In this document: one piece after another, positions 22,892 to 34,900 of the stretch
Layout: the number at the start of each line of letters is the position of its first letter
How positions within the stretch are numbered: the stretch's first letter is position 1
From: Arachnopeziza araneosa
Lineage: Eukaryota > Ascomycota > Leotiomycetes > Helotiales > Arachnopezizaceae
Length of the DNA stretch: 64,000 nt
Assembly: GCA_003988855.1 (NCBI GenBank)
Contig: QYAI01000004.1
Coordinates: 248,001-312,000 of the forward strand
Direction of reading: 5' to 3'
Translations under genes and position numbers: made by a program
The notes under the pieces: model-generated
Database searches by the model: none
The model's input: only the letters and a program-made list of their open reading frames with translations
Told to the model about the DNA's origin: nothing

Positions 22892-23276
22892 CATAGGATA
22901 AATTAATCACTCGTACAATGACACACAGATAATCCATCTAGGGCGGTGATATCTGCGAGCCGAATATTGATGTGATGGGTAAATCCAAAGAATACATCAT
23001 GTATTACATCCTCAGCAGCGTGTGCGGAAGATCATAGGACGGGAAGTTTATCGAAAGGGGAAACTCCTTGGGGAAATGAATAGTATTGGCCAGGGGCGTT
23101 GTACAGTGGGAGGTGTCAGCATCAACGCTGACCCAAATATATGCCGACAACTTTTTCTGACAAATCCTTATGGTATTGTACATGATGTGTTCATAGAATA
23201 CTGTGCTTCCAGAATTGTGAGAGAATCGTTTTTGCAGTTGTGCTTGTTTCTGTCGTCTCGTTTAGCTTTTACTCAC
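22892..23276. other. Convergent 3' region
   Basis: About 385 bp between the convergent pfd5 and the 755-residue gene. No gene is supported; the 94-codon frame at 23022-23306 is probably chance. Confidence 0.4.
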
Positions 23277-25797
23277 TCATGGAAGCGAGGCTGTAACGTC
23301 GACTAAAATTCCATGCACCTTTCGTACTTCGTTGACAAAGTATTCAAGTCCGCTGATGTCCGGATCGTGTTGGGCAAAGAAAGTTGTTAGATCCTCCTCC
23401 CACTCGCGAACCTCTAGTGTATGCTCAATTGATTCCATCTGCTTGTCCCATTCTTGATGGAACATGGCCACGGCGATACTCAAGCTTGGATCAATCCGAG
23501 TATCTGTTCCCTCCCACTTTCGATAGACAGATATCTCTACAATGTAGCCGGATTCACGCAGCTGGAACGCAATAACACTTTTGAGCACAGTTGATTCTAT
23601 TTCGATCCCACCATTAGACCGTGGAGTGACGCGAGGATATTCCAAGCCGAGAACGTCCGTTGCAACCATGGTTTTGACTGATATAGAGTCTCTGATGATC
23701 TTTTCGACACCTGCAGGGAGCTCTTTAAGGCAGGTGTCGGATATGATATCCAGACTCCAATCAAGCTTTCTAGGTGTGCAGATTAGTAAGTGCCAAATTC
23801 TCGGAGTTCTTATGTTTACTTCTCGATATCGATGGCTCGGACTTCGATGAGTATGTTACGCTTCTCATTGTCATAGACCTTGGTAATACCAGGTTGAAGT
23901 TCATAACCAGGTAGTTCATACATATGCTCGATCTCCGCCTCAATTCGCACTGTATGAGTATTACCTGGTACTTTTGCGAAGAGAATTTCTGTGTCTTTCC
24001 ATCGAATGTCGGCCATATTTCGGTATTTACCATTAACAGAGTAAAATGTTTCCGGGGATTGAGAGATTGTTTCTTTGGTTCTCACAGCCAACAGAGGGTT
24101 GCCCAGACTACAATTAGTTAGTCGTGCTAAACTCATCTCTCTTAAAGATTTGACTCACCATTTGTTGAGCTTTGTTCGAGTTCGAGTCCTCTGCAGCATA
24201 GCATCGAATTGTTCAAAGGAGGATCCGATATTGGCAAAATCCTCCATAAATACATTGATTTCTAAGTGGCCAAAATGAACGCGCATCCGCATCCAGCCCT
24301 TCAAGGGGGCAATTTCCATTAGACACTTCTTGAGATGTTTTTCAAAACGATCGAAATTATCGTTGATTTTCTTACGGCGGATATTCTCCCAGGCCACTTC
24401 TTCTTCGCCACACAATCTAGTTCCAGCGAGCTCAAAATCCGAAGCGATATCTGGCTTCCTATAAACTGATCTCGGACGGACGATAGACGTTATTTTCTTC
24501 GTGGCTGGAGGGTGGACCAGGTTCACTGGCGTTGCCCTAACTTCTCGTGCGTCTGCTTCTTTGTAAATATTGCGAATAGCTTCGACAGCTGCTTCAATCG
24601 ACTCGTTCTCGGGGTTGGTAGACTTAGAGCTGATTCTTAGACAATTGGTTAACTCGTGCCATCTGATCCAAACTTGACAGTTCTTTCTAATAATGTCAAG
24701 TTTCTCAAGTCTATCACCAAAGAAGTCAACTGGTTTTTGGTTATAGTTTGTCCATAGATAGACTCCCTAAAGTTTTCTGGTATTAGCCAAGTTTTCAGGT
24801 ATTAGTCAAGCCAAGTTTGACTGACGTTTCGCGGGTGCTCTCCTTCGTCTTCTCCCTGGTCAAGATATTTCATCATCTCCGCATTTTCTTTAGCAATCTC
24901 TTCGAGGTGCTTTGCACGTGCAGTGGTTACAAGAGGCGCCGGTTCCGCCCATGCTTCCTTCTTACCTCTAGATGAACCTAGCCCAGCAGAAAAGTTCCGA
25001 GAACCACGGGCTTCATTCTTTGCACCTCTTGAACCATAAGGACGACGTCCTACACCAGAACCTCGAGGGCCTCTGGGGCTGTGCTGTACATTTCTCAGAT
25101 CCGAAGCAGGGCCATTACTACTAGGATCTCGAGGATTTCCAGAGTCGTACTGTGCATTCATTAGTTCAGAGTAAGGGCTTTCCCTACCTGGACTCTGGAA
25201 ACCATGTGGGCTATGTGGTAAACTTCTCGAACCCAGAGAACCTCTTCTACTAGCATAAGATCCATCGGTACGCGCTGGTTATGATTAATTGCTAGAATCT
25301 AACGCGATGTGGAGACTTACTGCCCCTACCCCGACCTCGACCTTGAGGGCTCGCATGGAGATTTATTTGGGTCGAATTTGACATGGTGCTACTGGTTTCA
25401 CCATCTGCATAGTTGTGAGAATCAGAATTATTCCTACGAGCGCTGGGTCTAGGACCTGTTGAAAGCTGGCTTCCGGAAAACCCTGCCGAATTTCGGGTGC
25501 CTTGTCGACCTTGGCTGGCAGAAGGAGTTACTTGTCGAGGGCGTAATCTTGCGTTAGGAACCGTCTGAGGAGTCTGCGGTGGGACTGCATAATGCTGAAC
25601 CTCGGGAGCCAAATCGATCAACGTATCAGTGGCAGGAAGATTCTGGATGACGGCTTGCGTCGATTGAGTATTATCCGAGGCTGTAGATATCGTAGAATCA
25701 GAGTCCCATACTAATCAGGTGTAAGTAATAATTAATAAAAGGTGCAAATGACCTTACGTGCGGCATTCTCAATCTCGAAGCTGTCAAGCATTAACAT
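23277..25797 (-). CDS. Uncharacterised 755-residue protein with RG-rich N-terminal half
   Basis: I do not recognise a named family. Six exons join in one frame: 25797-25758, 25710-25321, 25274-24826, 24766-24159, 24107-23820 and 23769-23277 (755 residues). Residues about 1-270 are low complexity: Ser/Gln/Pro-rich, then GRGRGRG and several SPRGPRG/YGSRG-type repeats, suggesting RNA binding or an unfolded tail. After a charged helix (ARAKHLEEIAKENAEMMKYL) comes a folded part of about 450 residues. It begins GVYLWTNYNQKPVDFFGD, and contains WIRWHELTNCLRISSKS, KGWMRMRVHFGHLEINVF and YELPGYELQPGITKVYD. It ends LEYFVNEVRKVHGILVDVT. It has no catalytic motif I can name. The good splice joins and amino-acid make-up argue strongly that it is a real gene. 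Likely a fungal-specific conserved protein. Confidence 0.82.
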
Positions 25798-27071
25798 TCT
25801 GTTTGTTTATTTGGGTGGGGGGGTCAAAAATACTCTTTGAGAGACGCCATGATGCTCAGCTTAGCGCGACGACTATCAGAGAGTCAAGAGTGGTTCAATT
25901 CAATTCTTGGCCATAAATTATTGGGTTGTGGGAGTTGTTGTGATGCTGAAGATCTGGTTGAAGCTGGTGCTCGGAATAAATTTTAGGTTGGCCGCCTTGT
26001 AGCACCAACTCCTGGAATAGGAAGTCATGCATATCGGGGATTAATAGCTCCTACTTATCCAATATGTATAAATTCTCTACTATTATAATTTTTCTTACCT
26101 AAAACACTTAGGTTGAGATTCTTTGAACAGGTTATATATTGTCAAGTAATCTTGACGGCGCTTTCTCTCGAAAGCATCTAGACAGCTTCTAAATCTATCT
26201 TCTCAAGGGTACAATTGAATGGATTTCGCATAAATAAAGAATCTACTAGTAGTTGCAAATAAGAAAAGGGGACTTACTTAATGTCTATAAGTAATCAAGT
26301 TCAGGATTTACATTATTAGGCTATGCAAAGGAAACCTAACCTTACTCGCCACTACATTACGGAATGCTGGGAATAATATTTTTTGGGGCAGGGGAAGCAT
26401 CCAGAATAATTAAATAGTGTGCTTTGTTCCCAAATACGTCCGACTCAGAGTCCGTTTTTTGTTAGCGTTTCTTTCAAGTCAGTAACAAAGAGCGGTAAAC
26501 GGAAGCCTCACGCTGCACACGTCTTCCTCTGGGAGGCCAAGATTTAGAATGTAAGATCCACACGCACAGTTGTCTTTGTTTGACTATGTAAGCTGCACAC
26601 CAAGTGTCTTCAGCCTGGTTCATTGGTTAGCATTTGGTTCTGTTTTTGTTTACCCATGAGTATTGGTTTGATTTTCGCTAACCCTACGAGTATTTACGCG
26701 AGTTATGGCCGTGCTAGTTGATATTGACACTACGATTGATCGTGGTATCTGGCACATAGTTGCATTGATTTTGCAAAAAATATTATGTGGGAGAGATTAG
26801 TCTTTGGAAAATTAGAGGCGTCCATTGTTCACTTTGTTCTAGAGATTGACAAGCTATCAGGTGAGTCACACAAAGTGGCTTGAAGAGAATACTAGATAGC
26901 ATTATCTTCAAAGAATGATATGCAGGTATTATCTATGCAAATGCTAGTTGTTCCAGCCCACGGTATCTACAATGCTACAACACCTATAGCCAACTCCATA
27001 CAGACTGTTTACATAGCCTCTGACACCTTAAACTCCAATGCCACCTCGTAACGAGGATACTCCTATACCTT
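25798..27071. other. AT-rich intergenic, no gene seen
   Basis: About 1.27 kb, clearly AT-rich, with no long open frame on either strand. It lies ahead of the 755-residue gene (minus strand) and after the 3' end of the transcription factor gene. It may hold the promoter of the former; the rest could be decayed repeat sequence, but I see no recognisable element. Confidence 0.4.
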
Positions 27072-29418
27072 TCAGGAGCTGAATAACCTCTTCAAGTGAC
27101 TACCCTTCTCACAATCGCTAGGAATCGGAGGAAATATCCCTCGCGTTCTCTCGAAAAGTTCTATGACTGCCTGAACGGCATCGAAATACGACTCGGCTGT
27201 TCTCTGAAACCCTAGTTTATTCCATTCCGACTCTTCCGTCATGGCTTTGATTTCGTCCCAGATCGTTTGCCAATTATGCAGGGCGAACTTGAAGGGCGCG
27301 ATGAGATTGTCAATGTTTGTACCTGGTAGAGTGACGAGTGGATTGGAAAAAGTTGCTGCCCAAACATTTGTGTATAGGACTTTTGGATGTCAGTATGCAG
27401 TAAGTAAGGAGATGAGGCGAACAAACAATGTATCAGCATCTGCATATTAAGCGCTGTCATGTTCCCGTTTCGTAAGGTCTGGAGATTGTCCTGGCCAGGC
27501 GTAGAGGAAGGGAAAAGAAGCAAGAAAGCATCCTTTATCTTCATTATAGGGTTAGGGTACGCATGATGACAAACCATGTCATCAAAATTTGACAAAGAGA
27601 AGAACTTGTCATCGCCAGGAAAAGGGAGATCAAGTTCTGACCACTGAAACCGTGGTGGAACATTATTGAATATACCAAAAGCGTGATCGAGCATGAGAGA
27701 GAGCGTGGCCGTCCTGCCAAAGGAATTAGAATAGCTCCACCAAGAATGAGAATACTTACCGGATGTATGATTCCTTACGGATCCATTCCCCGAACGACAT
27801 CTGATCTCTTATCACAAAACTTGGAGAGTGTTGTACTGACTCCATCTCATGATGGTGAAATAACTTCGAAACGTTAACATACACCTATTCACAGCCGAAA
27901 ACGCCGTAACTTACAGAAACATATCGAGTGAACCGCTGTTGTCGTACTCTTGTTCTGGCTGTTGGGTTGCCGGTCCAGTATTGTAGAATGATCATAAGGT
28001 ACGCACCTTGCAGCTCTTCTAGTTGATATTGCAGCCATTCAGTGGTTGCTTGTTCTCCCTGACGCACGAATATTCGATCTGGAAGTTCGTATTCGTCATT
28101 TAGTCCAGGAATAGAATAGACATAGGCTTCGATGGTATCTAGCATGCTTTTCAACCTCTCGACATCCTTTGCGTCATTCGAGTACATCCCACCAAGACTC
28201 ACTAAACTAAGAACAAGGGGGAGTGCCGCCGTACAAGGGTTGAAAGTAGCCTCATGAACCATTGGCCCATGCTTATGCCAATGTCTGAAGTATAATTTGA
28301 TGTAGGCCGCAATAGTGTCTGCAGTGATAAGATTGAGAGCTTCGAGTATCTCAGTCGAAGGAAGATGAGGATGGTTATGTGTAGCCGCCGTGTATTTTAA
28401 CTTTTCCCGAATATCGTATGCTCTTTGTTCTAGTACATCTCGATTGAGGAAAACCGAGTCCGGTCCAGACCAAAGGATCATATTCTCACCTGGCATCTGC
28501 CAGTTTTGCGTTTGCTGCTCGAAGTTCTGAAACTCCAGATTACTGAGTAACACGTCAAGATTGTTCTCATGCAACATATTTCCATGATATACCGATACTG
28601 GGCCAGACAGGTCTCCCTGTGGCTCATACTGCTTTTCTATTGACAAAATATTTGAAAAACCATCTCGCTGTCTCTGATTTGGGCTCAACGTTGCGGATTT
28701 GGGAAATTCCTGGAGGAAGCCGTCGTCATCTCCAGGGCAGTTTAGGAGGAAGCCAATTGAGTTTCGATCTGAACTTGCGTCTGCCGTTGAAGGGTGGCTG
28801 GATCGGGTTGCTTCCGGACTTGATGCGCCTGTTCCGTTCAGAAAATTTCTCTCAGTCTTCTCTTTCCAACTAACCAGCAGGACGAGTCTTTACACATTTC
28901 CTCCCAGACTCAACGCACTTTCGGCATGGGACATTGTTGTCGCATTTGACTTTCAGCCTGGAACACTCGTCACACCTACAAGGCGCGCAAAGTTAACCAT
29001 GAATCCTACTGTTCCTGATGCGGCGGGACAGCAAAGATTGGGAGACATACGCATGTCTCTTGCGCCCTCTTTCTAGCGACTGGGGGATGGACGCATTTCC
29101 CCGTTGCTCACAACGAGAGAAGTGATCTCTGAGAACGTCACTGTAGCCAGGAATGGTTAGCCAAATAATCTCCAAGGTCAGATTTGCTGAGATGCTTGCC
29201 TGCGTTTGAAGGTTTTGGAGCAGAATTTACAACTATAAGGTCTAATCTCCGAATCTATAAGCGTTCGGAGAGTTAGCAACAAGTCCGGGTCCGGTTGAAT
29301 GTGGGCAAGCAGGAGAGGAAAAAAGCAACATACGTTGCTGCTGGTGTCTTAGCAGGTGAGCTTTCCTCTGAAACTTCTTCCCACATTGGTTGCAGGTCGA
29401 AAGGCTCTGAGCCTCCAT
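27072..29418 (-). CDS. C2H2 plus Zn2Cys6 fungal-specific transcription factor
   Basis: Nuclear DNA-binding regulator with two classical fingers followed by a binuclear zinc cluster and the fungal-specific middle homology domain. Eight exons: 29418-29334, 29254-29200, 29140-29051, 28975-28875, 28828-27915, 27863-27760, 27713-27427 and 27379-27072 (647 residues). Finger 1 is CNQCGKKFQRKAHLLRH plus QQQH (C2H2); finger 2 is CKFCSKTF through DHFSRC (C2HC). The zinc cluster reads CDECSRLKVKCDNNVPCRKC with GRKC. Intron 2 begins GC rather than GT (AG|GCAAGC), and without it finger 2 is broken. The middle region has YIKLYFRHWHKHGPMVHEAT, LSLVSLGGMYS, LMLDHAFGIFNNVPPR and WQTIWDEIKAM. Target genes unknown; no obvious pathway partner lies beside it. 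Confidence 0.9.
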
Positions 29419-30579
29419 GTTTACGGAGCATAACCATTGCGGTGGGACATCAGGTGTGATGAGAGTCTATTTCTTTGGGGTCTTCTGGGCAAGGCCTGGC
29501 TTCGGACATACTGTGGGGATATTTCGAGTCGCGGGGCATCCTGAATTTGGCTTTGGCGTCCGTTAGTCGACCGATACGCTTGAAACAATGGATGCGTGGC
29601 GTTATCATGCTTCCGACACATCCGTCATGGGCATGAACGATTCACCATTCCCAGCGGCGGAGATTCCGTACGGGAGTATCCATCCGGCCCAAGAATACAT
29701 GTTCGAGGGGAAAACCCAGGAGCAGAAATGCCGGAGCGAGAGAAACATCCGTCTCAAGGGCACCAACTGAATCTTTTTGGCAAGTACACCGGTGGGTGCC
29801 TAGAGAAGATTCCTTGAGAGCGCGTCATCATTCGTCAAGGTGCTTTGGGGCTGAGTGTCGTGTCCGGCGTCAAAGAGTGCGGGCTGGCAAAAGCCAATAA
29901 TGTCCAGTGCTTCACCCTGACTCAAGATGGGAGATACCCGTACGCCGGCCGAGTCAGAGGGGAGGAGTCGCGGGATTCCGTGTCGACTGATCTCCACCAG
30001 CTCCCAAGAGCCCCAGAGGACGAGATGCTGACGACACGCGCAATCCCACTTCCATCTCGCTCCCTGGACTCACCTTGCGTGGTCCGAGGCCCTTCGTTCG
30101 CAGGGCCATTGGTGAGAAGGCTAATCATGGTACGGCCTTCCCGCGCAAATGGTTGCGGTGGACGTGGGTCACATCCGCCACAGCTGCAAGAAAGCTGCAA
30201 GAAAGCTGCAAGAAAGCTGAGGTTGCTGGGCATGGGAGAACGGAAGCATTTCCACTATGACGGAAATAACCTGTGGAGATAAGAAGGCTGAAAATACTAC
30301 CTACAGTAGGTACAGCGAACAGGAGCACCACTGCTTGGAAATGGTTTATAAGCACATCATTCTGGAGCAGATGCAACCGGAGGAGAAAACCCACTCGAGC
30401 ATTCTCAAAGTGGCAAGCCACCGGACGGAGGTCTTGAGGCTAAGAACGAGCAATCATTTCGCGACGGGAGGGAGAGATTGACGTACGAGGTACTTCGCTC
30501 CTGTTCCTGTCTGTCCTCCTGTCGTTTTTTGTTGTTGTTGCGTCAGCCATTCGGTGGGTAAACACACGCCTTTTGCCCT
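29419..30579. other. Intergenic, no gene supported
   Basis: About 1.16 kb upstream of the transcription factor gene. Open frames on both strands (for example 29845-30282) overlap each other and fit no family. It contains a short 11 bp tandem repeat. Confidence 0.35.
30183..30220. repeat. 11 bp tandem repeat, 3 copies
   Basis: Three perfect copies of GCTGCAAGAAA followed by a partial fourth. It lies in sequence without a supported gene. Confidence 0.9.
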
Positions 30580-31124
30580 CTAGCCGCAGGCCCTGGAACA
30601 ATCGCAACACTCGATGTGCTCGCAATTCGGACATATCATTGATGGATAGGGAATCTGTCTGGCGCAATTGCAGCAGTCCCATCCCCACACCGAGTCCTGA
30701 GGCTCGGGACCTGCTTCGCACGGCGAGACTGGTAGCGCAGGTGCGCAAAGTGGCCTGGTGAACGGGCATCGGGGCGCTTGTGCCCCTGGTACGGATTCCG
30801 AGGCGTCGAGCATATCCAACGCGGTTCTGCGATCTGTGGAGCGAAGGTACTCCCCGAGGACGACATAGATCTCCGTGTGAAGGGGTCTGGTGAGATCTTA
30901 TATGTGATATGATATTTGCACTTCGGCGTTTGGAAAAAAAGAGGCGTTGAGATGCTTGGATGCTTCAATAGCCTATCCGTTAGAATCCGAAAATGAGTTG
31001 CATTACTGAGACACAGCGGCCCGGAATTGTCTATCATCTTCTCTAACACAGATCTAGGCTTGACTGGATAGGTTGCAATGAAGGCTGGATTGGTTAGACC
31101 ACCTCTTTCACAGATCATTTGCAT
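30580..31124 (-). CDS. Small cysteine-rich, zinc-ribbon-like protein
   Basis: I propose a two-exon gene of 144 residues. Exon 1 is 31124-31007, starting MQMICERGGLTNPAF and ending at a GTAATG donor. Exon 2 is 30896-30580. The 110 bp intron has a CTAAC branch point, and the phase-1 join is exactly in frame. Exon 2 continues HTEIYVVLGEYLRSTDRRTA. It ends in a cysteine-rich block, WDCCNCARQIPYPSMICPNC followed by EHIECCDC. The spacing W-x-CC-x-C, C-x2-C-x-H-x2-C-x2-C is one I associate with small fungal proteins of unknown function and suggests bound zinc. Neither exon is long, so expression data would settle it. Either exon alone would also be read as part of other open frames here. Confidence 0.5.
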
Positions 31125-31955
31125 AACATTCTACTGTGTCTAGGATGACTCTTGTATGGATTACCCCACGCGGGTTCAGGTTACTGTGCTTCCTTGAGCT
31201 TAAGTTTGAGGGCAGAGCATTAGCTTTGAAGACAAACACTTCTGGTTAAACTTCTGGCGGGAGTGGCGTCTATTTGATTTTGAACACATGATGACATGGT
31301 CGAGGTTTCGAGCTAGGTTTAGATGTATGGCTCGGACTTGGACAATTAAAAGATTGTTATTATCGGCTATATAGATCATCGGAAAGCAATGATAGTGCTA
31401 TATATTTCGATGTTCTATTTTTGACATGAAAAGATCTTGTTGGTTGGTAGGATGAGGGGGTGATGGATATGAAGATAATTTTGAGTTGGCGAAACTCGGA
31501 CCGCAACCTTACTTGAGAGCTTGGACTGGACGCGCTCGAACGTTGAACCAGTTGGACAGCTTCATGGGAGCCAATTCAAGCGATGGAGGTATTTGGGGGA
31601 CACTAGTTACTTTCCCAATTTGGCTATCAGCCCTCGTAGAACTCCTAGCGCGGGATTGACGGTATCATGGAGCTAACACTGAAACGAAGGAACAAACACA
31701 GCCTCAGAACCCTCGATACACACAATCAAAGACACTCGGTCTAGGAACAATCATGCGTTAATAAGAGTCTTCTACTCAGCAAGTCTGCTTGCTTATTGCT
31801 GGATATTGCAACTCAAGCATTAGTTTGTCCTTCTAAGAAGAATACTGCTTGTTTCCAGTGACACAAGAGCTAACAAGCGTTAAAATACAGACTATACGTG
31901 CAGATGTGTCTCGGAAAAATACAATTATCCAAACGTTTCTCCGCAACTTTCATGA
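31125..31955. other. Intergenic, no gene seen
   Basis: About 830 bp between the 5' end of the small cysteine-rich gene and the 3' end of the helicase gene. It should contain the promoter of the former. No open frame of note. Confidence 0.4.
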
Positions 31956-34900
31956 TCATGGGGGCCGTTTCATAGTCGGGGGCACGAACCCCCGCTGACT
32001 TGGCCATCCATTCATGCTGCGCTTAACGCCTAATGTCTTCTTTCCCGCGTTGGAATGTTGGAGCTTGTTGATGGTTGTGTTGTGCGTTGATAGAGCCGGA
32101 CGAATCAATGGCAGGAATGAAGGATTTACTACAAGCCCAGGAGGTTTTTCAGGGGTTGGTTCTGTCATGGGTGGTAGTTTTGGGCGTGGTGGAGAGCTGG
32201 AAAGAAAGACATAGTCATTTCGGTGATGCTCTTCGTTTCCGGTGGTTGATTGTGGCCGAGTAACGCTCCCAGCAGTGACACGATGTGTTGCCAGAGCAGG
32301 TTCAATAGCATTGTCCAAGGCGGGTTGAGCGATTCTAGGCACATTGATATTCTTGCTCGATAAGCCTTGTCGATTCCTTTGAGTATTTATATCGCTAATA
32401 ACCTTTGGTGGAGGATTAGCTGGAAGGGTTTCGGCCTTGCCAAGGAAGCCGAGCAAAGTCCCTTGACCTTCAAGTCTCGTACCCTTCGACATCGAGTTTA
32501 GTTTTGTCTTTGCGTGCTTTCGAGAGTCTTCAGTATCCTGAACACCGCTGATAATGGAGTTGATAGACTGTTCCTTGAGAACTTCTAGATGCGAACCTGC
32601 ACTTACGAAATCACGCTTCAGTGTCATCGAAGCAGATGTAAAAGTCGATGCCCGTTCCATTGTCGTATCATAGCCTGGCCTCCAATCTTTTTCAGGCCGC
32701 TGCTCGATATTACTGATTGAATGCCCAAGCTCTATTCGACGTCGTTTAGGGGCTTGCTGGCCCATCGTGAATCTTGGGTTGCCGAAAGTACTGTTCAGCC
32801 TCGTCTCCGAGTCATGGTTTTCATCTCTACTTTCTATGGCGAAAAGGTCGTCCTCTGAACTTGGAAGCAAAGCTGCAGAATTGGATATAGATGATAAGGA
32901 TGGCAGAGCACGTCGGAGGATCTGCGAAATTGCTTGCACAGCAGCCGAATGTAGGGAAGGACCTCTTTGGTCGAGCAGCGGAGTGAGTGAGGTCTGGGAC
33001 AAGAACGGAGACGGAGTTGTTTTCTCTCCCTGTGAATTTTTTAGAGGATAGCTTAAATATAGTAATGCCTTTGCTCTAGTCATTGCTACATAGAGGAGTC
33101 TGCGCTCTTCATTCTCATCGTCTGCTCGAGAGTGCGGTATCGATCCTTGATAAGCAGCAGGGACAAAGACTATTGGCCATTCTAGCCCTTTGGCAGCGTG
33201 AATTGTAGAGATTGTTACTTGTGCAGTCTGTGTACCTTCCGCGTCATCAATCTTGACTTCTGATGCCAACGCAACATTTGCAAGAAACTTTGATAGATGG
33301 TCAGAATTGTCTGCCTGTTCTATATCATCCACCTGGGGAAGAGAGTCATCTTCATATCCATAAGAAAGTTGCTCCTGGAAGTCTGTCGCTTGAGTCATCA
33401 GTTCCTCCACATTTGCCCACCGTGCTTTGTGGACATCTGCATGGTGTTCCTCGAGCCATGTTTTGTAATCTGTTTTTTGAACTACAAACTTGATCATATC
33501 AACGATTGATAATTGCTCTTCTGGGGGGCCAACAATTTTACTCCTTGCTGTTAGGATCAGGTTGACAAAGCGGGAGAGTCCCTGATCGGTTTGTTTCGGC
33601 AGTTTAGTTCTTGGAGTTCGTTTGCCATGGACCACTCCAAGAATTAAATACCATAGGGTGATCTTAAGTTTGTCTGCTTCTTCCAGTAGAGATTTGATTG
33701 TGGCTTTTCCAATCCTTCTAGACGGTACATTAATGATTCTCGATAGGGCGTCATTATTGTCCGGTTGATTTATGACTCGAAGATAATCTAATATTGTCTT
33801 TACCTCAACTCGATCATAGAATCTGAGGCCGCCTAAGGATATTAGCACTAAATCCTGTAGAGAATTTACTGGCAAAATCCAGAACCAATACTTACCCACC
33901 ATCCGGTACGCTATGCCGGCCTTGCCCAAGGCACTCTCAATAAGTCGTGAAAGAGAAGCTGAACGTAGCAAGATTGCAATATCATTCAAGTCCATCAATT
34001 CGCCTGTGAGACCAAGGGCTCTCTGAAGCTCTGCAATTATCCATTCTGCTTCTTTTTGAGCGTTCAGCAGTTGGCGAAGAACAGGCCGTGCTCCTACAGT
34101 ATGTGTAGGCAGGAGAGATTTGGCGACTCTTGAGCTATCCTGTTCAATGACGTTAAGAGCCGTCAAGAGAATGGCGCCTGAAGATCGATAGTTTTCTTCT
34201 AGTGCAATTGTCACGGTATCTGGGTATTGGTGTAGCATCCGCTTATAATTCTTCGTTTCTGCAGCCCGGAATCCGTAAATGCTTTGATCTGGATCACCCA
34301 CTATCGTTATCCTCTTCCGGTGTGTAGCAAATAGGCGCATGAGATCGAATTGTACAATATTGGTATCCTGGAATTCGTCGATTAAAACAGCCTCAACATT
34401 TGAGACACATGATGGGTGTTGTCGAAGCAAGTCGACACAACGAAGGAGCAAATCATCGTAGTCCAAGAGATTTGATCTTTTCAAGGCCTCCTCATACTCA
34501 GCATAACACGTTTCAAACTCTTGAGCTTCCACCGACTTTTCTCCTGGCTTTTTGTTTGGCTGCTCCTGTTCTGCACCTCGGGCCTTTTTTCCACTGATTC
34601 GGGATCTCGCCACTTTGGGGTCTATCGTGAACTTATTACGCTTTACAATCCGCTTTATGATTGCCAGAGAATCCGCGCTGTCCGCAATGCCAAAATCTTT
34701 TCGTATCTCTATCAGGTGTCCATAACGAGCCAAATACCGACGTGAAATGCTATGGAATGTTCCCAGTATTAATCTCGACTCCAGACCATTCCCTAACAGT
34801 TTTCCAATCCTCTCCTTCATTTCCCTTGCAGCTTTGACTGTGAAGGTCGCAATGATGACGTTCCATGGCTGGAGCCCTTGGGCAAGTAGCCAGGCAGTCC

